Positions 33,528 to 44,990 of a stretch of 61,216 bases of DNA are shown piece by piece. Source of the stretch: Cohnella kolymensis (GTDB lineage Bacteria > Bacillota > Bacilli > Paenibacillales > Paenibacillaceae); NCBI RefSeq assembly GCF_000829465.1, contig NZ_JXAL01000020.1, positions 1 through 61,216 on the forward strand, given 5' to 3'. The notes beneath the pieces were generated by a model. The model saw only the letters and a program-made list of their open reading frames with translations. It was not told the origin of the DNA and made no database searches. The stretch's first letter is position 1. Every line of letters begins with the position of its first letter. Made by a program: the position numbers and the translations under genes.

Positions 33528-34756
33528 TCAGGCTTCTAACGCCCGTTCCTCCGGCAGCTTCACGCTGTGATCAAAGCTCCTCACAACCCGGTACATCACT
33601 ATCCCGGTCAGCGCCATTACAACCGCAAGTGCGGTAAACAACGTTTCTCCGCCGCCCCAGCTCAGCAGAATTCCGCCCAATATCGGACCCAGTCCACGCG
33701 ACAGCAAATGGCTTGCGCCATAGACGGAAAAATAAAAACCGCGCTGCTCCGCCGGAGCCATAATGGAGATCACTTTTTGCATCTGCGGACCGTACATCAT
33801 TTCTCCGATTGTAAAAATAAACTCCGCCGCAAACAGCCACACAATGATGTCGGCAAAACCGTAGCTGAGCGATACGACAGTGAACAGCGCATAAGACGCT
33901 CCGATGACTACATGCGACAACATCGACTCCGTTCGCCGCGCGATCCAGATTTGCAGAGCGATGACCATACTCCGTTAAAAGTGAGCAGCGATGCCAGTAC
34001 CGTTTTGTAATGTTCGAAGTTCGATTGAAGATGCAGCGGAAACGTTGTTTCCACCTGCGCATACAAGATTCCGATGGGAAGGCTCAGCACGGTCATCAGG
34101 AGCAAAGGTTTGTGAAGCTTCCATGAAATACGTGCTTTCGCAGCAGGAACACCAGAATGTGATTGGGTTAGCGGCGCTGTCTCCGGTAATTTGAACAGAA
34201 TAAGCAGAGCATTCAATAGAAACGAGAGAGCGGACAAGAGAAATACGGCGGACGCGTTCCACTGGAACATAATCAAGCCAAGTATCGGTCCCAGGGCCGC
34301 GCCGATATTGAACGACGTATGCATCAGCGCAAAAACCTCGGCACGCCGATCCTCTTCCACGATATCGGTAATTTGCGCGTTCGCCGCAGGCATGAATAAA
34401 GCGAAGCCGATCCCGTTGATGACGGAGATCAGTGCGTATTGCCACACATCCGACGAAAAAACATATCCGATCATGCACAACATCTGCAACAGCAATGCAG
34501 TCAGCATCAAAGGCTTGCGTCCGTATCGGTCGCTCAAGCCTCCGCCGTACCAACTGACGAACATGCCGCATAAAGGCTGCAAACCTACAATGATCATCGG
34601 CAGTATGATCGAACCTTCCATTTGGTCATAAAGATACAAAACCAGGAAAGGCCGGATCATAAAACCGGTAATGGTCGTCAATGCGGAACCGATAACGCGG
34701 ATCCAAACGCCGCTGTCATATCTATTGATAATGACGTTCAGCCAATTTGTTTTCAT
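33528..34756 (-). CDS. MFS transporter, multidrug-efflux type (one frameshift in this sequence)
   Basis: About 410 aa, 12 membrane helices after repair. Motif A loop GGGLSDRYGRKPLML (~71-85) and an N-terminal half typical of MdtG/YttB-like efflux pumps (INGIGFALFMPAANAQITDIV). The frame breaks near 33968; adding one base gives LTFNGVMVIALQIWIARR and joins both pieces into a normal-length protein. Cytoplasmic membrane, proton-driven export by family; substrate unknown. It follows the LysE-type gene by 24 bp, so the two may form an export operon. Confidence 0.83.
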
Positions 34757-34780
34757 ATGTATTCCTACTTCTACTATGTA

Positions 34781-35431
34781 TTAGGATGACAAAATGAGAT
34801 CTTGCAAGCCGTCCCAGAACAGGTTCAGCGCAAAAGCCAGAAAGAGAACGGCGGACAACAGAGACAAAATCCGCATCGTGCTGCTGCCGACACGACCCGC
34901 CCGGCTCCCGAGCCAAGCGATCATTGCAGACCAGAGTATACCGGCCATAACGAATCCTGCGACAAAAGCGGTAAGCACTTGCGTTTGCCGAATGTCCAGA
35001 TCGGCGACGACGGGACCTGCTATCGCAACGAATGATAGAATCAACGTCGGCGACGACACGGCCAAGCCGGCCCCCACCAATATGTCTCCCCAAGCGCTTC
35101 GTCCTTTGACAGGCTCTCCGTCGGTATTAAACTTTTTGGGTCTGACCGTATCCCTGACCATCGTGTACGTCAGCCACAAGAGCACCAACGTTCCTCCGAT
35201 CCAGAGCAGCCAGCGAACCGCCAAATAATGAAACACCGCCGTCCATCCCAGCAGGGCAAGCAGCATATAGAACGCATCCCCGAAGCACGATCCGAAGCCG
35301 ATCCGGAACGCCGCGGCAAATCCCCGGTCCAATCCTGTTTTCATAATGGCGATATTGACGACACCCAAATCCAAACAAAGAGCTAATGAAAAAAGAAACC
35401 CTTTCATAAACGCGTAATACACCGATTCCAC
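34781..35431 (-). CDS. LysE family transporter
   Basis: 216 aa from GTG 35431 (GGAGG 7 nt upstream). Six predicted membrane helices with the LysE/RhtB N-terminal pattern (FLFSLALCLDLGVVNIAIMKTGLDRGFAAAFRIGFGSCFGDAFYM) in which the usual 'PGP' is replaced by LDLG. Probably an amino acid or small metabolite exporter; substrate unknown. Upstream of the MFS gene. Confidence 0.82.
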   Translation of the reverse strand: MESVYYAFMKGFLFSLALCLDLGVVNIAIMKTGLDRGFAAAFRIGFGSCFGDAFYMLLALLGWTAVFHYLAVRWLLWIGGTLVLLWLTYTMVRDTVRPKKFNTDGEPVKGRSAWGDILVGAGLAVSSPTLILSFVAIAGPVVADLDIRQTQVLTAFVAGFVMAGILWSAMIAWLGSRAGRVGSSTMRILSLLSAVLFLAFALNLFWDGLQDLILSS

Positions 35432-35530
35432 TCGTGACCCTCCAGCATGCGGCAACAACTAAATCAGTATATCACATCGTGTTAAGAACGGAACCGGCAT
35501 ATGAATTGTTGCAAAGTAAAATAGGGTAAA

Positions 35531-35557
35531 AGAAAAACGCACACCTAGGTGTGCGTT
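35531..35557 (-). terminator. terminator after the small membrane protein gene
   Basis: Minus strand: perfect 11-bp arms centred on CTAG (AACGCACACCT), then TTTTCTTTT. Confidence 0.8.
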
Positions 35558-35583
35558 CGGTAAGCCGTCGTTTGTCCGGATTA

Positions 35584-36009
35584 TTATGCGTACCAACGAT
35601 TTTCCATGATCCAAATCGTAATCAGGAACAGAACGAACAGGATGGTGCTTAGCGTTTGAACTTTAGAAATTGCTGCACTTGCATTTTCGCCGTTTGCCGC
35701 GGCACGGGCAATCCGCTTAAGCGGGCCTTGAATGATGCCCGACAGAGCGGCGAGCGCCAAGAACAGGACGATGGCGGTAATCATCCACCCCACTGTGTAA
35801 TCGGCTTGCGAAATCAAATATCCGCCCGTCAATAGTTGGAGAACAAGAGCATACTGGCCGATGCGCCCTGCCGATACTAATCCGCTGGCCAAACCTTCCT
35901 GCGCAGCTCCCGACAGCTGCTTGAACTTACCCGCCACGAACGGCAAAACCGCGTAGATCCCCATTCCGACCGCACCTACCAGGTGCAAAAACAACATTAC
36001 CTTATACAT
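35584..36009 (-). CDS. small integral membrane protein, unknown function
   Basis: 141 aa, four predicted membrane helices (~5-25, 45-65, 70-92, 118-137) with a conserved-looking His in the first (FLHLVGAVGMG). ATG 36009 preceded by GGAGGGAACG. I do not recognise the family with confidence; the His-in-helix-1 and four-helix layout resembles small heme or copper-linked membrane families, which is only a hint. Single gene with its own terminator, downstream of nothing obvious. Confidence 0.65.
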   Translation of the reverse strand: MYKVMLFLHLVGAVGMGIYAVLPFVAGKFKQLSGAAQEGLASGLVSAGRIGQYALVLQLLTGGYLISQADYTVGWMITAIVLFLALAALSGIIQGPLKRIARAAANGENASAAISKVQTLSTILFVLFLITIWIMENRWYA

Positions 36010-36060
36010 TCGCCGTTCCCTCCAATTGTTAGCATAACAATGACAAATCAAGTATACACA

Positions 36061-36120
36061 AAAAAGAAAGAGAATAAAAATAGAAGCCTTGCCCGGGTCG
36101 AATGACAGGCAAGGCTTCTA
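36061..36120 (-). terminator. terminator of the citZ-icd-mdh cluster
   Basis: Minus strand: 12-bp stem AGAAGCCTTGCC with GGCAAGGCTTCT, then ATTTTTATTCTC. Confidence 0.88.
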
Positions 36121-36143
36121 TATGTTGATCTTAATTCGAACGA

Positions 36144-37088
<945 letters not shown>

Positions 37089-37122
37089 TTGGAATTGCCT
37101 CCTATGTCCCTTAAATCAGGAA

Positions 37123-38413
37123 TTACATATTTTTGATGACTTCGTCAGCGAATGCAGAGCATTTGACTTCGGTTGCGCCTTCCATCAGCCTTGCGAAATC
37201 GTAGGTTACCGTTTTGTTGTTGATCGACTGTGCCATGCCTTTGTAGATCAGATCGGCAGCTTCCAGCCAGCAAGGTGCTCAAGCATCATGACGCCGGACA
37301 GAATGACGGAACCCGGATTAACCACGTCTTTGTCGGCATACTTCGGCGCTGTGCCGTGAGTTGCTTCGAAGATAGCATGTCCGGTCAAATAGTTGATGTT
37401 TGCCCCCGGTGCGATTCCGATCCCGCCGACTTGTGCTGCGAGCGCGTCGGAAAGGTAGTCGCCGTTCAGGTTCAACGTAGCGATCACGTCAAAGTCTGTC
37501 GGACGGGTCAATACTTGCTGCAGCGCGATATCGGCAATCGCGTCTTTGACAAGGATTTTGCCTGAGTCAAGAGCTGCTTTCTGAGCTGCGTTGGCAGCTT
37601 CCTCGCCCTTGTCCGCTTTGATGCGGTCATACTCGGACCAAGTAAATACTTTGTCGCCGAACTCTTGCTCAGCCACTTCGTAGCCCCAGTTTTTGAACGC
37701 GCCTTCCGTGAATTTCATGATGTTGCCTTTATGGACAAGTGTCACGGATTTACGCTTGTGCTTGATCGCATATTCGATTGCCGCGCGAACGAGGCGCTTG
37801 GAGCCTTCCGAAGAAACGGGCTTGATGCCGATACCGGACGTTTCAGGGAAGCGGATCTTGTTAACGCCCATTTCCTGCTGCAGGAATTCAAGTACTTTTT
37901 TCACTTGCTCCGTACCGGTTGATACTCGATACCCGCATAGATATCCTCGGTATTTTCACGGAAAATAACCATATCCACCAGCTCGGGACGTTTTACCGGT
38001 GAAGGCACGCCGTCAAAGTAGCGGACAGGACGCAAGCACACGTACAGGTCAAGCTCTTGGCGCAGCGCCACGTTCAGGGAGCGGATTCCGCCGCCGATCG
38101 GAGTGGTCAAAGGACCTTTGATCGCGATGATCATCTCACGGATGGCCGTCAGTGTATCGCCGGGCAGCCACTCTCCGTAAGTATTAAAGGCTTTCTCGCC
38201 TGCGAACACTTCATACCAGGCAATTTTCTTCTCGCCGTTGTAGGCTTTCTCGACCGCTGCGTCCAGAACGCGCTTGGCAGCCTTCCAGATATCGCGGCCG
38301 GTGCCGTCCCCTTCGATGTACGGGATAATCGGATTGTTAGGAACGTTAAGAATTCCATTGTCGACGGTAATTTTCTCACCGGAAGTCGGTGGGGCGAATT
38401 TTTCGAGTTGCAT
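37123..38413 (-). CDS. icd: isocitrate dehydrogenase, NADP type (two frameshifts in this sequence)
   Basis: About 430 aa after repair. N-terminal [13 protein letters not shown], phosphorylation/substrate loop [37 protein letters not shown]; then [28 protein letters not shown] and [19 protein letters not shown], all Icd hallmarks. Break 1: near 37919-37920, where one more T/A restores [17 protein letters not shown]. Break 2: near 37263-37264, where one more base restores [14 protein letters not shown] to a stop at 37123. Two indels in one central enzyme point to sequence error. Converts isocitrate to 2-oxoglutarate. Confidence 0.92.
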
Positions 38414-38516
38414 GTTTTTTTCCTCCTTATTTTTCGCAAGAAACCGGCGCGCCCATCTCCCGAAACAGGAGGCGGCCCGCCGGCAAAAGCATGAAATTTA
38501 GTGCGAGCGCAGCTGG

Positions 38517-39632
38517 TTACGCGCGTTTGGCCATCGGCAGGTAATGAGCGTTAACAGGACCTACATACTCTGCACGAGGACGGATGAGGCGGTTGTCTTC
38601 AAACTGCTCCAAAATATGCGCCGTCCATCCAGAAACACGGCTGATCGCAAAAATCGGCGTAAACAGGTCGCGAGGAATGCCCAGCATCGTATAGCAGGAA
38701 GCGGAATAGAAGTCCACGTTAGGCTTCAAGCCCTTTTGACCTGTGACGAGCTCTTCGATCTTGATGGACATCTCGTAAAGCGTCATATCTCCGTTCAGCT
38801 CACCAAGCTGGCGGGACATCTGCATCAGGTGCTTCGCGCGCGGATCGCCATTCTTGTAGACGCGATGGCCGAAGCCCATGACCTTCTCTTTGTTATCCAG
38901 CTTATTCTGAATATAAGGTTCCAGGTTAGCCGGCGAACCGATTTCGTCGAGCATGACCATGACGGCTTCGTTCGCACCGCCGTGCAGCGGGCCTTTCAGC
39001 GCGCCGATGGCGGAGGTTACGCCGGAATAGATGTCGGAAAGCGTTGCCACGGTCACCCGCGCAGCGAAGGTCGAAGCGTTCAATTCATGGTCGGCATGAA
39101 GCACAAGCGCCTTGTCCATCGCTTCAATTGCGACTTGAGCCGGCTCTTCTCCGGTCAACATGTACAGGAAATTATGGGCGATGCCTACACCTTTCTTAGG
39201 CGCGATCGGTTCCTTGCCTTCCCGGATTCTCGCGTAAGCGGCTACGATCGTGGGAAGCTGGGCTTGCAGTTTAACGGCCTTGCGGATATTCGCCTCGCGG
39301 CTCATATCGTTCGCTTCGCTGTCGTATAACGCCAGACTTGATACTGCGGTTCGCAGCGCGGCCATAGAGTTGCTATCTTTGGGATACAGGCGCAAGCCTG
39401 CGATTACGTCAGCCGGCACCCCCGCATATTGTCCGAACTGATCGATCAGACCGTCCAGCTGCGCTTGTGTCGGGAGATGGCCATGCCAGAGCAGATAAGC
39501 GACTTCTTCGAATGTCGCATGCTCCGCCAGCTCGTCGATATTAATACCCCGGTAAGTCAGAACGCCGTCAATGATCGAACTGATGGATGACGATGCTGCG
39601 ACGATGCCTTCCAAGCCTTTTGTTGCCGTCAT
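38517..39632 (-). CDS. citZ: citrate synthase
   Basis: 371 aa. Condenses acetyl-CoA with oxaloacetate. Catalytic His in GPLHGGANEAVM (~215-226), second His in VMGFGHRVYKNGDPRA (~252-267) and Asp in NVDFYSASCY (~304-313). First gene of the citZ-icd-mdh cluster; GGAGAGAGA ribosome site. Upstream ~260 bp to fxsA hold no gene; I saw only a weak Fur-like stretch there, which I do not claim. Confidence 0.96.
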   Translation of the reverse strand: MTATKGLEGIVAASSSISSIIDGVLTYRGINIDELAEHATFEEVAYLLWHGHLPTQAQLDGLIDQFGQYAGVPADVIAGLRLYPKDSNSMAALRTAVSSLALYDSEANDMSREANIRKAVKLQAQLPTIVAAYARIREGKEPIAPKKGVGIAHNFLYMLTGEEPAQVAIEAMDKALVLHADHELNASTFAARVTVATLSDIYSGVTSAIGALKGPLHGGANEAVMVMLDEIGSPANLEPYIQNKLDNKEKVMGFGHRVYKNGDPRAKHLMQMSRQLGELNGDMTLYEMSIKIEELVTGQKGLKPNVDFYSASCYTMLGIPRDLFTPIFAISRVSGWTAHILEQFEDNRLIRPRAEYVGPVNAHYLPMAKRA

Positions 39633-39893
39633 GTTTCTCTCTCCTTTATCGGAAAAATGCAGATAAATCCGTTAAATTAGTCGTGCCGGATGTCTCCAGA
39701 AATGGTCTGCGCGTGAGCATATAGTAAAAGAGGCTCAAAAAAGCACGCAAAACGCATATAACTTAACATTTTCTGACCTTTTTTAATGATAATCGATTTC
39801 AACGGGGAATGGAACCGAAAGCGGAATCAATTTTTTTTATCAGTATCATAAAGGTTCTTTTGCCAAAGCGGATTCTTTTTAAATAATTTTATT

Positions 39894-40301
39894 TTAAAAA
39901 CGGTTCGGCCCGCGGTGTATTCGAAAGGATCCGTTGCGCACCTTCCGTTCCAGCCAACGATACAATACGAAGCGGTAAAATGGGCGTGTAACGGGCAGCA
40001 GAAGGGTGAGTCCGATAATGTCGGATACAAAGCCGGGTGCCATGAGCATGATTCCTCCGGCCAGCACACATAAGCCTTCGAGCATAGTGTGCCCGGGAAC
40101 TTGTCCGGCCTGCATCTGGCGCTGCGCCTGCTGCCACACTTTCCGGCCTTCCGAACGAGCCAATCCGGCACCCAAAAAACCGGTTAACAGCAGCAACGCC
40201 AGCGTCGCCCATCCGCCGATCCAATGGCCCATCTGGATAATGCCCCACATCTCAACCGCGGGAACGATAATAATGAGAGCAAGCAGCCATTTATACATCA
40301 T
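39894..40301 (-). CDS. fxsA: FxsA family cytoplasmic membrane protein
   Basis: 135 aa. Two or three membrane helices (~3-20, 28-46, 75-98), family pattern EMWGIIQMGHWIGGWATLALLLLTGFLGAGLARSEG and LLLPVTRPFYR. In E. coli FxsA relieves phage F exclusion; its role in Firmicutes is unknown. GGAGGG just before the ATG. Lies between citZ and a thioesterase, same direction. Confidence 0.87.
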   Translation of the reverse strand: MMYKWLLALIIIVPAVEMWGIIQMGHWIGGWATLALLLLTGFLGAGLARSEGRKVWQQAQRQMQAGQVPGHTMLEGLCVLAGGIMLMAPGFVSDIIGLTLLLPVTRPFYRFVLYRWLERKVRNGSFRIHRGPNRF

Positions 40302-40378
40302 AAATCCCTCCTACTCACTAATACGTCCGCGCGCTCGCCGCCGTTGCGTCTGCAATCAGGCAAATTTCGGCAGCGGAC

Positions 40379-40843
40379 TCAGGCGTTGACCAAAGCGGCA
40401 AGCTTTTCATACCACTCCGGCGCTTCACGCTCCAACCGCACCGGCTTCCAGTCCCGGCTAACCCACATATGATTCGTACCTCCGCGCACGAGCAGCACAC
40501 CCGGCGGTTCTTCGCCTTTATAGCGGTCCCCTTCGGTTTCTGTCAAATTGCCGCTCATGACCCGGGACTCGAATCTCACGCGAACGGATGTCATTTGCGG
40601 CACATGCGTACAAACCGTAATCCAGTCATCATACAGCGCAGGTTTGCGAAACGAAGCCTCGACATCCAGCACGGGCAGCAGCATGCCGCGCGCCTCCATG
40701 TCCTTATAGGCAATGCCCGCATGGCGTACCCACTCGGTCCGGCCGATTTCGAACCAATTCAGATAGTTGACGTGGTAGACGACCCCCATCTGATCCGTTT
40801 CCTGATACCTTACCCTCAAAGGATGCAGAAACCACGTTCTCAT
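40379..40843 (-). CDS. acyl-CoA thioesterase, 4HBT/YbgC-like hotdog
   Basis: 154 aa from ATG 40843 (GGAGG 9 nt upstream). Single hotdog domain with the catalytic-site segment YQETDQMGVVYHVNYLNWFEIGRTEW (~11-36), where Asp15-like and the His/Tyr region are preserved. Hydrolyses acyl-CoA; chain preference not visible. Located after pyk and its terminator, near accA/accD. Confidence 0.87.
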   Translation of the reverse strand: MRTWFLHPLRVRYQETDQMGVVYHVNYLNWFEIGRTEWVRHAGIAYKDMEARGMLLPVLDVEASFRKPALYDDWITVCTHVPQMTSVRVRFESRVMSGNLTETEGDRYKGEEPPGVLLVRGGTNHMWVSRDWKPVRLEREAPEWYEKLAALVNA

Positions 40844-40864
40844 TATGTAACCTCCGTTCCTTAA

Positions 40865-40893
40865 TAAAAATCCCCGCAGCAAAGCTGCGGGGC
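40865..40893 (-). terminator. terminator after pyk
   Basis: Minus strand: CCCCGCAG-CTTT-GCTGCGGGG... followed by ATTTTTATT (arms CCCCGCAG and CTGCGGGG). Confidence 0.88.
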
Positions 40894-40913
40894 TCGTTGA
40901 TGTCGCGGGTTAC

Positions 40914-42668
40914 TTACAAAACCTTGGCTTGTCCGGAGTAGATGACGCCATGTTCGGCGTACAATGTGATCTCGGTGCCGTCCTTCAGCACGTCGAATGC
41001 ATCGGCAACGCCTACGATGACCGGGATGCTGAGGTTTAGGCCGACAACGGCCGCGTGGCTCGTGATGCCGCCGCTCTCCGTGATGACGGCCGCCGCTTTC
41101 TCGAATGCCGGCATATACTCTTTGTCGGTTGACGGGGCAACGAGAATGGCGCCGGTGGACATTTTGCGCACGGCTTCTTCAGGTGTGCTCGCAGTTACGA
41201 CTTTACCGGTAGCGCTCTGGGAACCGATGCCTTGTCCTTTGGCGATCAGCTCGCCGACATTGTGGATCTTGATCAGGTTCGTCGTTCCCGAACGTCCGAC
41301 CGGAACGCCTGCCGTAATGACGATCGTATCGCCGAGCCGAACAAGGCCGGACTCGATTGCGCCTTTAACGGCGATATCGAACATTTCGTCTGTAGTCTGG
41401 GCTGAAGTGCCTTTAACAGGGATGACACCCCATACCAGCTGCAGCCGTCGCATAACCTTCTCAGACGGAGTAACCGCGACGATCGGCGATTTCGGACGGT
41501 ACTTGGAAACCATCCGCGCGGTATAACCGCTCTCCGTCGAGGTTACGATGGCTTTCGCATCCAGATCGAGTGCAGAGTTGGCGACCGCTTGGCTGATCGC
41601 TTCCGTTACGGAGGTCTGCTGCGCTTCGGCTTGCTTGGTGAATATTTCACGGTGATGAAGCGCCGATTCCGCGCGCTCGGCGATGCGGGACATAGTTATT
41701 ACCGATTCAACAGGATATTTGCCGGCGGCTGTCTCCCCCGAAAGCATGGTAGCATCGGTGCCGTCGAAGATGGCGTTGGCCACGTCGGATGCTTCCGCAC
41801 GTGTAGGACGCGGGTTGCGCTGCATGGAATCCAGCATCTGTGTCGCCGTGATCACCGGTTTTCCTGCGCGCTTACACTTCTCGATCATGCTTTTTTGCAC
41901 AAGCGGAACTTCTTCGGCCGGAATTTCAACTCCCAAGTCGCCGCGGGCAACCATGAGACCGTCCGAAACTTCAAGAATTTCGTCGAGGTTGTCGACACCT
42001 TGCTGGTTTTCGATTTTCGAAATGATCTGGATATCGCGCGCATTGTAACGCTCCAGCAATTCGCGAATTTCCAGCACATCGCTTGCGCGGCGAACGAAAG
42101 AGGCGGCGATGAAGTCAACGCCCATCTCGATGCCGAACTTGATGTCGTTGGCGTCCTTCTCCGTAATCCCGGGCATCGAAATGGCGACGCCTGGAACGTT
42201 AACGCCTTTTTTGCTCTTGATCGGACCGCTGTTGACGATTTGAGTCTTGATTTCCGTACCTTGGATGTCGACTACCGTCAAGCCGATGAGCCCGTCGTCA
42301 ATAAGAATCGTTGAGCCGACATGAACGTCGCTCGGTAAATCCTTATAGGTGACCGGAACACGATTTTTATCACCTAAAATCTCTTCGGTCGTCAAGGTGA
42401 TGTACTCGCCCTGCACCAATTCGATCGGTTCTTCCTTCATTTTGCCCAGACGAATTTCCGGACCTTTCGTGTCCAGCAGGATCGCCACGGTCTTGTTCAA
42501 TTCCTGGCAAGCTTGGCGGATATTCTTGATCCGGTTGCCGTGCTCTTCGAAATCCCCATGCGAAAAATTCAGGCGGGCAACGTTCATCCCTGCCATGATC
42601 AGCTTCTTGGTATCTTCTAGAGCTTCGCTGGAAGGACCGATCGTACAGACGATTTTTGTTTTGCGCAT
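40914..42668 (-). CDS. pyk: pyruvate kinase with extra C-terminal domain
   Basis: 584 aa. Barrel motifs [11 protein letters not shown] (4-14), [10 protein letters not shown] (~34), [18 protein letters not shown] (~217-234), [12 protein letters not shown] and ATQMLDSM. After ~475 it carries the extra PEP-utiliser-like domain found in Bacillus/Geobacillus pyruvate kinases ([39 protein letters not shown], with the TSHAA element). Makes pyruvate and ATP from PEP; ends glycolysis. Downstream of accD-accA by 49 bp. Confidence 0.96.
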   Translation of the reverse strand: MRKTKIVCTIGPSSEALEDTKKLIMAGMNVARLNFSHGDFEEHGNRIKNIRQACQELNKTVAILLDTKGPEIRLGKMKEEPIELVQGEYITLTTEEILGDKNRVPVTYKDLPSDVHVGSTILIDDGLIGLTVVDIQGTEIKTQIVNSGPIKSKKGVNVPGVAISMPGITEKDANDIKFGIEMGVDFIAASFVRRASDVLEIRELLERYNARDIQIISKIENQQGVDNLDEILEVSDGLMVARGDLGVEIPAEEVPLVQKSMIEKCKRAGKPVITATQMLDSMQRNPRPTRAEASDVANAIFDGTDATMLSGETAAGKYPVESVITMSRIAERAESALHHREIFTKQAEAQQTSVTEAISQAVANSALDLDAKAIVTSTESGYTARMVSKYRPKSPIVAVTPSEKVMRRLQLVWGVIPVKGTSAQTTDEMFDIAVKGAIESGLVRLGDTIVITAGVPVGRSGTTNLIKIHNVGELIAKGQGIGSQSATGKVVTASTPEEAVRKMSTGAILVAPSTDKEYMPAFEKAAAVITESGGITSHAAVVGLNLSIPVIVGVADAFDVLKDGTEITLYAEHGVIYSGQAKVL

Positions 42669-42717
42669 GATTTCTTTGCCTCCGTTTTATCCATCCACTG
42701 TCTCTTTATCTATTGAG

Positions 42718-43683
42718 CTAGTCCTGTTCTGCGGTACCGAAACGGCCGACCTTGCGGAATTTCAGGTACCGGTCTTCCATCAGTTGTTCGGGAGTCATCT
42801 TGAGCAGCTCCTGCAAATGACGCTTTAACGCTTCGCGGATCGACTCCGCTTGCATGGCCGGATCGCGATGCGCTCCGCCCTGCGGTTCAGGAATAATATC
42901 TTCAATTACTCCAAATTCCAACAGGTCTTTGGCTGTAATTTTCATCGCTTCGGCTGCCTGATCGGCTTTGGACGCGTCCTTCCACAGAATTGAAGCGGCT
43001 CCGTTCGGCGAAATAACCGAATAAATCGCATTTTCAAGCATCAGAACCCGGTTGCCTACCCCCAGCGCCAACGCCCCGCCGCTTCCGCCTTCCCCGATGA
43101 CGACGCAAATAATCGGCACACCGAAAATCGCCATCTCGCGAAGATTGCGGGCAATCGCTTCGGACTGTCCGCGTTCCTCTGCGGTATCTCCCGGGTATGC
43201 GCCCTTCGTATCGATGAAAGTGATGATCGGCCGGCCGAATTTATTCGCTTGCTGCATAAAACGCAGCGCCTTGCGAAAGCCCTCCGGATGAGGACTGCCG
43301 AAAAACCGCTGAATGTTGTCCTTTGTATCTTTACCCCGCTGATGGCCGATAACCGTCACGGGAACGCCATTCAGCTTGGCGATGCCTCCGACGATCGCCA
43401 AATCGTCAGCGAACAGGCGATCGCCATGCAGCTCGACGAAATCCGTGAAGACGGTATTTATGTAGTCAAGCGAGGTTGGCCTCTGATGATGGCGTGCCAT
43501 ATGCATAATCTGCGCCGCGGTCAAGTTGCTGAACAGTTCTTCTTCCAGCTGTTTGTAACGCTCTTCCAATCTGCCGATCTCATCTGTGAAATCGATGTTT
43601 TTTTCGGAGCCGAACCGCTCAAGCTCATCGATCTTCTTACGCAGTTCGGCAAGCGGCCGTTCAAATGGCAGCTCATTGGACAT
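42718..43683 (-). CDS. accA: acetyl-CoA carboxylase carboxyltransferase subunit alpha
   Basis: 321 aa from ATG 43683 (AAAGGAGAG upstream; overlaps accD by 11 bp). Crotonase-type fold with DGRxFADD-type ([19 protein letters not shown], ~83), [47 protein letters not shown] and [18 protein letters not shown]. With AccD transfers the carboxyl group to acetyl-CoA for fatty acid synthesis. Confidence 0.96.
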   Translation of the reverse strand: MSNELPFERPLAELRKKIDELERFGSEKNIDFTDEIGRLEERYKQLEEELFSNLTAAQIMHMARHHQRPTSLDYINTVFTDFVELHGDRLFADDLAIVGGIAKLNGVPVTVIGHQRGKDTKDNIQRFFGSPHPEGFRKALRFMQQANKFGRPIITFIDTKGAYPGDTAEERGQSEAIARNLREMAIFGVPIICVVIGEGGSGGALALGVGNRVLMLENAIYSVISPNGAASILWKDASKADQAAEAMKITAKDLLEFGVIEDIIPEPQGGAHRDPAMQAESIREALKRHLQELLKMTPEQLMEDRYLKFRKVGRFGTAEQD

Positions 43684-44539
43684 CGGCCGGCTCTCCTTTC
43701 CACGCATGCATATCCAGCAGCTTGGTCAGCATCGATTTCATTTCTTTGCGATGAACGACTTTATCCAGTTGACCGTGTTTCAGGTTGAATTCGGCGGTTT
43801 GGAAATTGTCGGGCAGCTTCTGGCGAATGGTCTGTTCGATCACGATCCGTCCGGCAAAACCCACAATGGCTCCGGGCTCCGCCAAGTTGTAATCGCCCAG
43901 GCTTGCGAAGCTTGCCGAAACGCCGCCCAAGGTAGGATCGGTGAATACCGAAATAAACAGGCCGCCTTGGTCATTGAACTTCGCAAGCGCCGCACTGGTC
44001 TTGGCCATCTGCATCAAGCTTAAGATGCTTTCTTGCATCCGGGCGCCGCCGGAAGTTGAGAAAAGGATGAGAGGGAGCTTCTTCTCGATCGCCAGCTCGA
44101 TCGCCCGGGTCACTTTCTCGCCTACGACCGAACCCATGCTCCCGCTGAAGAAGTCGAAGCTCATGACGCCGACAACAACCGGGAATCCGCCGATTTCACC
44201 ATGGCCGGTAATAACGGCATCCTTCAGCCCGGACGCTGCTTTCTGCTGTGCCAGCTTGGAGGCATACCCCGGAAAAGTAAGCGGATCTTCCGATACCAAA
44301 TCTTCGTCAATCTCAAAAAGACGCCCCTCATCGAGCGTCATCGCAATGCGCTCCCAGGCGTTCAGTCGAAAATGATGTCCGCAGTTGGAACAGACTTTGA
44401 GGTTCTTCTCCAGCTCTTTGCTGAACTGAATCGTCCCGCACTTCGGACAACGGTTCATTAATCCTTCGGGAATATCTCTTTTCGTCCGCTCCGATGGAAC
44501 GACGGCATATTTTTTCTTTTGAAATAAATCCTTAAACAC
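43673..44539 (-). CDS. accD: acetyl-CoA carboxylase carboxyltransferase subunit beta
   Basis: 288 aa. N-terminal C4 zinc finger (CPKCGTI, ~32-35; CSNCGHH, ~51-54), then the crotonase-type carboxyltransferase core ([25 protein letters not shown], ~150-174; [30 protein letters not shown]). Overlaps accA, translational coupling. Works with biotin carboxylase and BCCP, which are not in the window. Confidence 0.96.
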   Translation of the reverse strand: MFKDLFQKKKYAVVPSERTKRDIPEGLMNRCPKCGTIQFSKELEKNLKVCSNCGHHFRLNAWERIAMTLDEGRLFEIDEDLVSEDPLTFPGYASKLAQQKAASGLKDAVITGHGEIGGFPVVVGVMSFDFFSGSMGSVVGEKVTRAIELAIEKKLPLILFSTSGGARMQESILSLMQMAKTSAALAKFNDQGGLFISVFTDPTLGGVSASFASLGDYNLAEPGAIVGFAGRIVIEQTIRQKLPDNFQTAEFNLKHGQLDKVVHRKEMKSMLTKLLDMHAWKGEPADVQ

Positions 44540-44623
44540 AGCGACACCTCACAAACGGAAAATGGCGGCCGTCCTGATCACACGGATTCGCCGGCTCTAA
44601 GAAGGCGGGGCATCGTCTCGGCA

Positions 44624-44644
44624 GTCTATCGTTTATAGATAGAC
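44624..44644. promoter_or_regulatory. inverted repeat upstream of accD
   Basis: GTCTATC (44624-44630) and its complement GATAGAC (44638-44644) with a 7-bp loop, 85 bp before accD. No T run, so an operator or RNA hairpin is more likely than a terminator. It does not match the FapR consensus as I know it. Confidence 0.4.
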
Positions 44645-44699
44645 TTTCGTGGAATACATCCGCATGTCCGGTGCTGCAAATGACGGAACGACTGCTGGC

Positions 44700-44888
44700 T
44701 TACAGGTGCAGAATACTGACGAGCACCTCTTTCACTTCCCGCACTTCTCCGGATGGAACCAATATCTCGTACTGGGGTTTGGTAAGGTTGATGGGGCGTA
44801 CCTGCACAAGAAATCCTTCTTCGGTCAGTCGCTTCTGAATTCGTTCGGCGATCTTAGCGGTCGGCGCAATGTAGATGACCGTCCACAT
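44700..44888 (-). CDS. small conserved-looking hypothetical protein upstream of accD
   Basis: 62 aa, soluble. One beta-alpha-beta unit followed by a basic segment (TVIYIAPTAKIAERIQKRLTEEGFLVQVRPI, then QYEILVPSGEVREVKEVLVSIL), which resembles the small DUF2007-like/ACT-like signalling folds. No catalytic motif. Same strand as accD, ~160 bp upstream. Coding character (alternating hydrophobic pattern, clean start) is good; function unknown. Confidence 0.65.
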   Translation of the reverse strand: MWTVIYIAPTAKIAERIQKRLTEEGFLVQVRPINLTKPQYEILVPSGEVREVKEVLVSILHL

Positions 44889-44990
44889 GAAGCGGTACCC
44901 CCAATTTCGTATTCAATCATTAGTAAGAAAATCGTGACGCAATAAAGAAATCATAGCACAGGTGCCGCTAGACTAGCAACCAAACGAGAC

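Noticed and set aside
39780..39810. Fur-like sequence (TGATAATCGATTTCA) before citZ
   Set aside because: Only about half of the second arm matches the 7-1-7 consensus; not enough to claim a Fur or PerR site.
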